Source of the DNA: Pseudomonadota bacterium
GTDB taxonomy: Bacteria > Pseudomonadota > Gammaproteobacteria > Burkholderiales > Casimicrobiaceae
DNA: 6,628 nt
Reading direction: 5' to 3'
NCBI GenBank assembly: GCA_022709775.1
Contig: JAKLIE010000105.1
Location: 1 to 6,628, forward strand
Position 1 is the first letter of the stretch. Each line of letters begins with the position of its first letter. The notes beneath the pieces are model-generated. The model searched no databases, was not told where the DNA came from, and worked only from the letters and a program-made list of their open reading frames with translations. Below, one piece after another: positions 6,516 to 6,628 of the stretch. Made by a program: the position numbers and the translations under genes.

Positions 6516-6628
6516 TCACGCCACGGCGCGCAGGCCGTCGACGATGCGGATGCGGGCGGCGCGCCACGCGGGGATCGCCGCCGCCACGAGTCCGACGACC
6601 AGCGCCGCGGTGAGCTGCAGAGCGACCG
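6516..6628 (-). CDS. ABC transporter permease, FtsX/MacB-like, C-terminal fragment
   Basis: On the minus strand the frame from the window edge to the TGA at 6518-6516 encodes 37 residues or so: a hydrophobic final TM helix (LTAALVVGLVAAAIP) followed by AWRAARIRIVDGLRAVA. The PAxxAARIxIVDxLRA ending is the same as that of the complete permease that follows 13 nt downstream, so this is the end of a second, tandem FtsX/MacB-like permease. The rest lies beyond the right edge. Two permeases in a row suggest a heterodimeric transporter with one ATPase encoded further upstream. The fragment is too short to compare the two closely. Confidence 0.8.
   Translation of the reverse strand, partial: VALQLTAALVVGLVAAAIPAWRAARIRIVDGLRAVA

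Noticed and set aside
4176..6613. Plus-strand open frames of about 515-520 codons opposite the glycosylase and permease genes
   Set aside because: They have Arg-rich low-information translations and are antisense to real genes with clear family motifs. They are composition shadows.
1..6628. CRISPR array, tRNA/rRNA, insertion sequence, attachment site or phage gene
   Set aside because: No regularly spaced repeats, cloverleaf-like sequence, transposase or integrase motifs, or base-composition break were seen anywhere in the window.

Overview
The window is uniformly GC-rich (near 70% by eye) bacterial chromosome with strong codon bias. It most resembles a betaproteobacterium of the Burkholderiales type. 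The reasons are the order deoxynucleoside kinase - panB - panC, an orphan Bug-type (TctC-like) solute-binding protein, and the sequence character of the proteins. The taxonomic call is inference from gene order and family distribution, not from a marker gene.

Left part, plus strand (1-2109). The C-terminal part of a deoxynucleoside kinase (start outside the window) overlaps panB by 17 nt. panB is followed 31 nt later by panC. PanB and PanC are two of the enzymes for pantothenate (vitamin B5, coenzyme A precursor): PanB makes ketopantoate and PanC joins pantoate to beta-alanine. The other two steps (ketopantoate reduction and aspartate decarboxylation, panD) are not here.

Middle, plus strand (2110-3246). 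A 147-nt spacer with a weak terminator-like hairpin separates panC from a periplasmic Bug/TctC-family binding protein with a clear signal peptide. No TctA/TctB membrane partners are present. An 87-nt spacer with two short hairpins (3247-3333) then separates this gene from the convergent minus-strand block.

Right part, minus strand (3334-6628, read right to left). The order is: the C-terminal tail of an ABC-type FtsX/MacB-like permease, a second complete permease of the same kind 13 nt later, a YcaQ/AlkX-like winged-helix DNA glycosylase, and an EamA/DMT-family exporter. The last three genes are joined by 4-nt start/stop overlaps (GTGA, then ATGA), so this looks like one translationally coupled operon. 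An interstrand-crosslink-type DNA glycosylase between two exporter systems is the most thought-provoking feature, but it may simply be compact packing.

No tRNA, rRNA, CRISPR, insertion sequence, prophage or integration signature was seen, and no stretch longer than 147 nt lacks a gene. Overall this is mostly ordinary chromosome; I did not find convincing evidence of a wholly new system.
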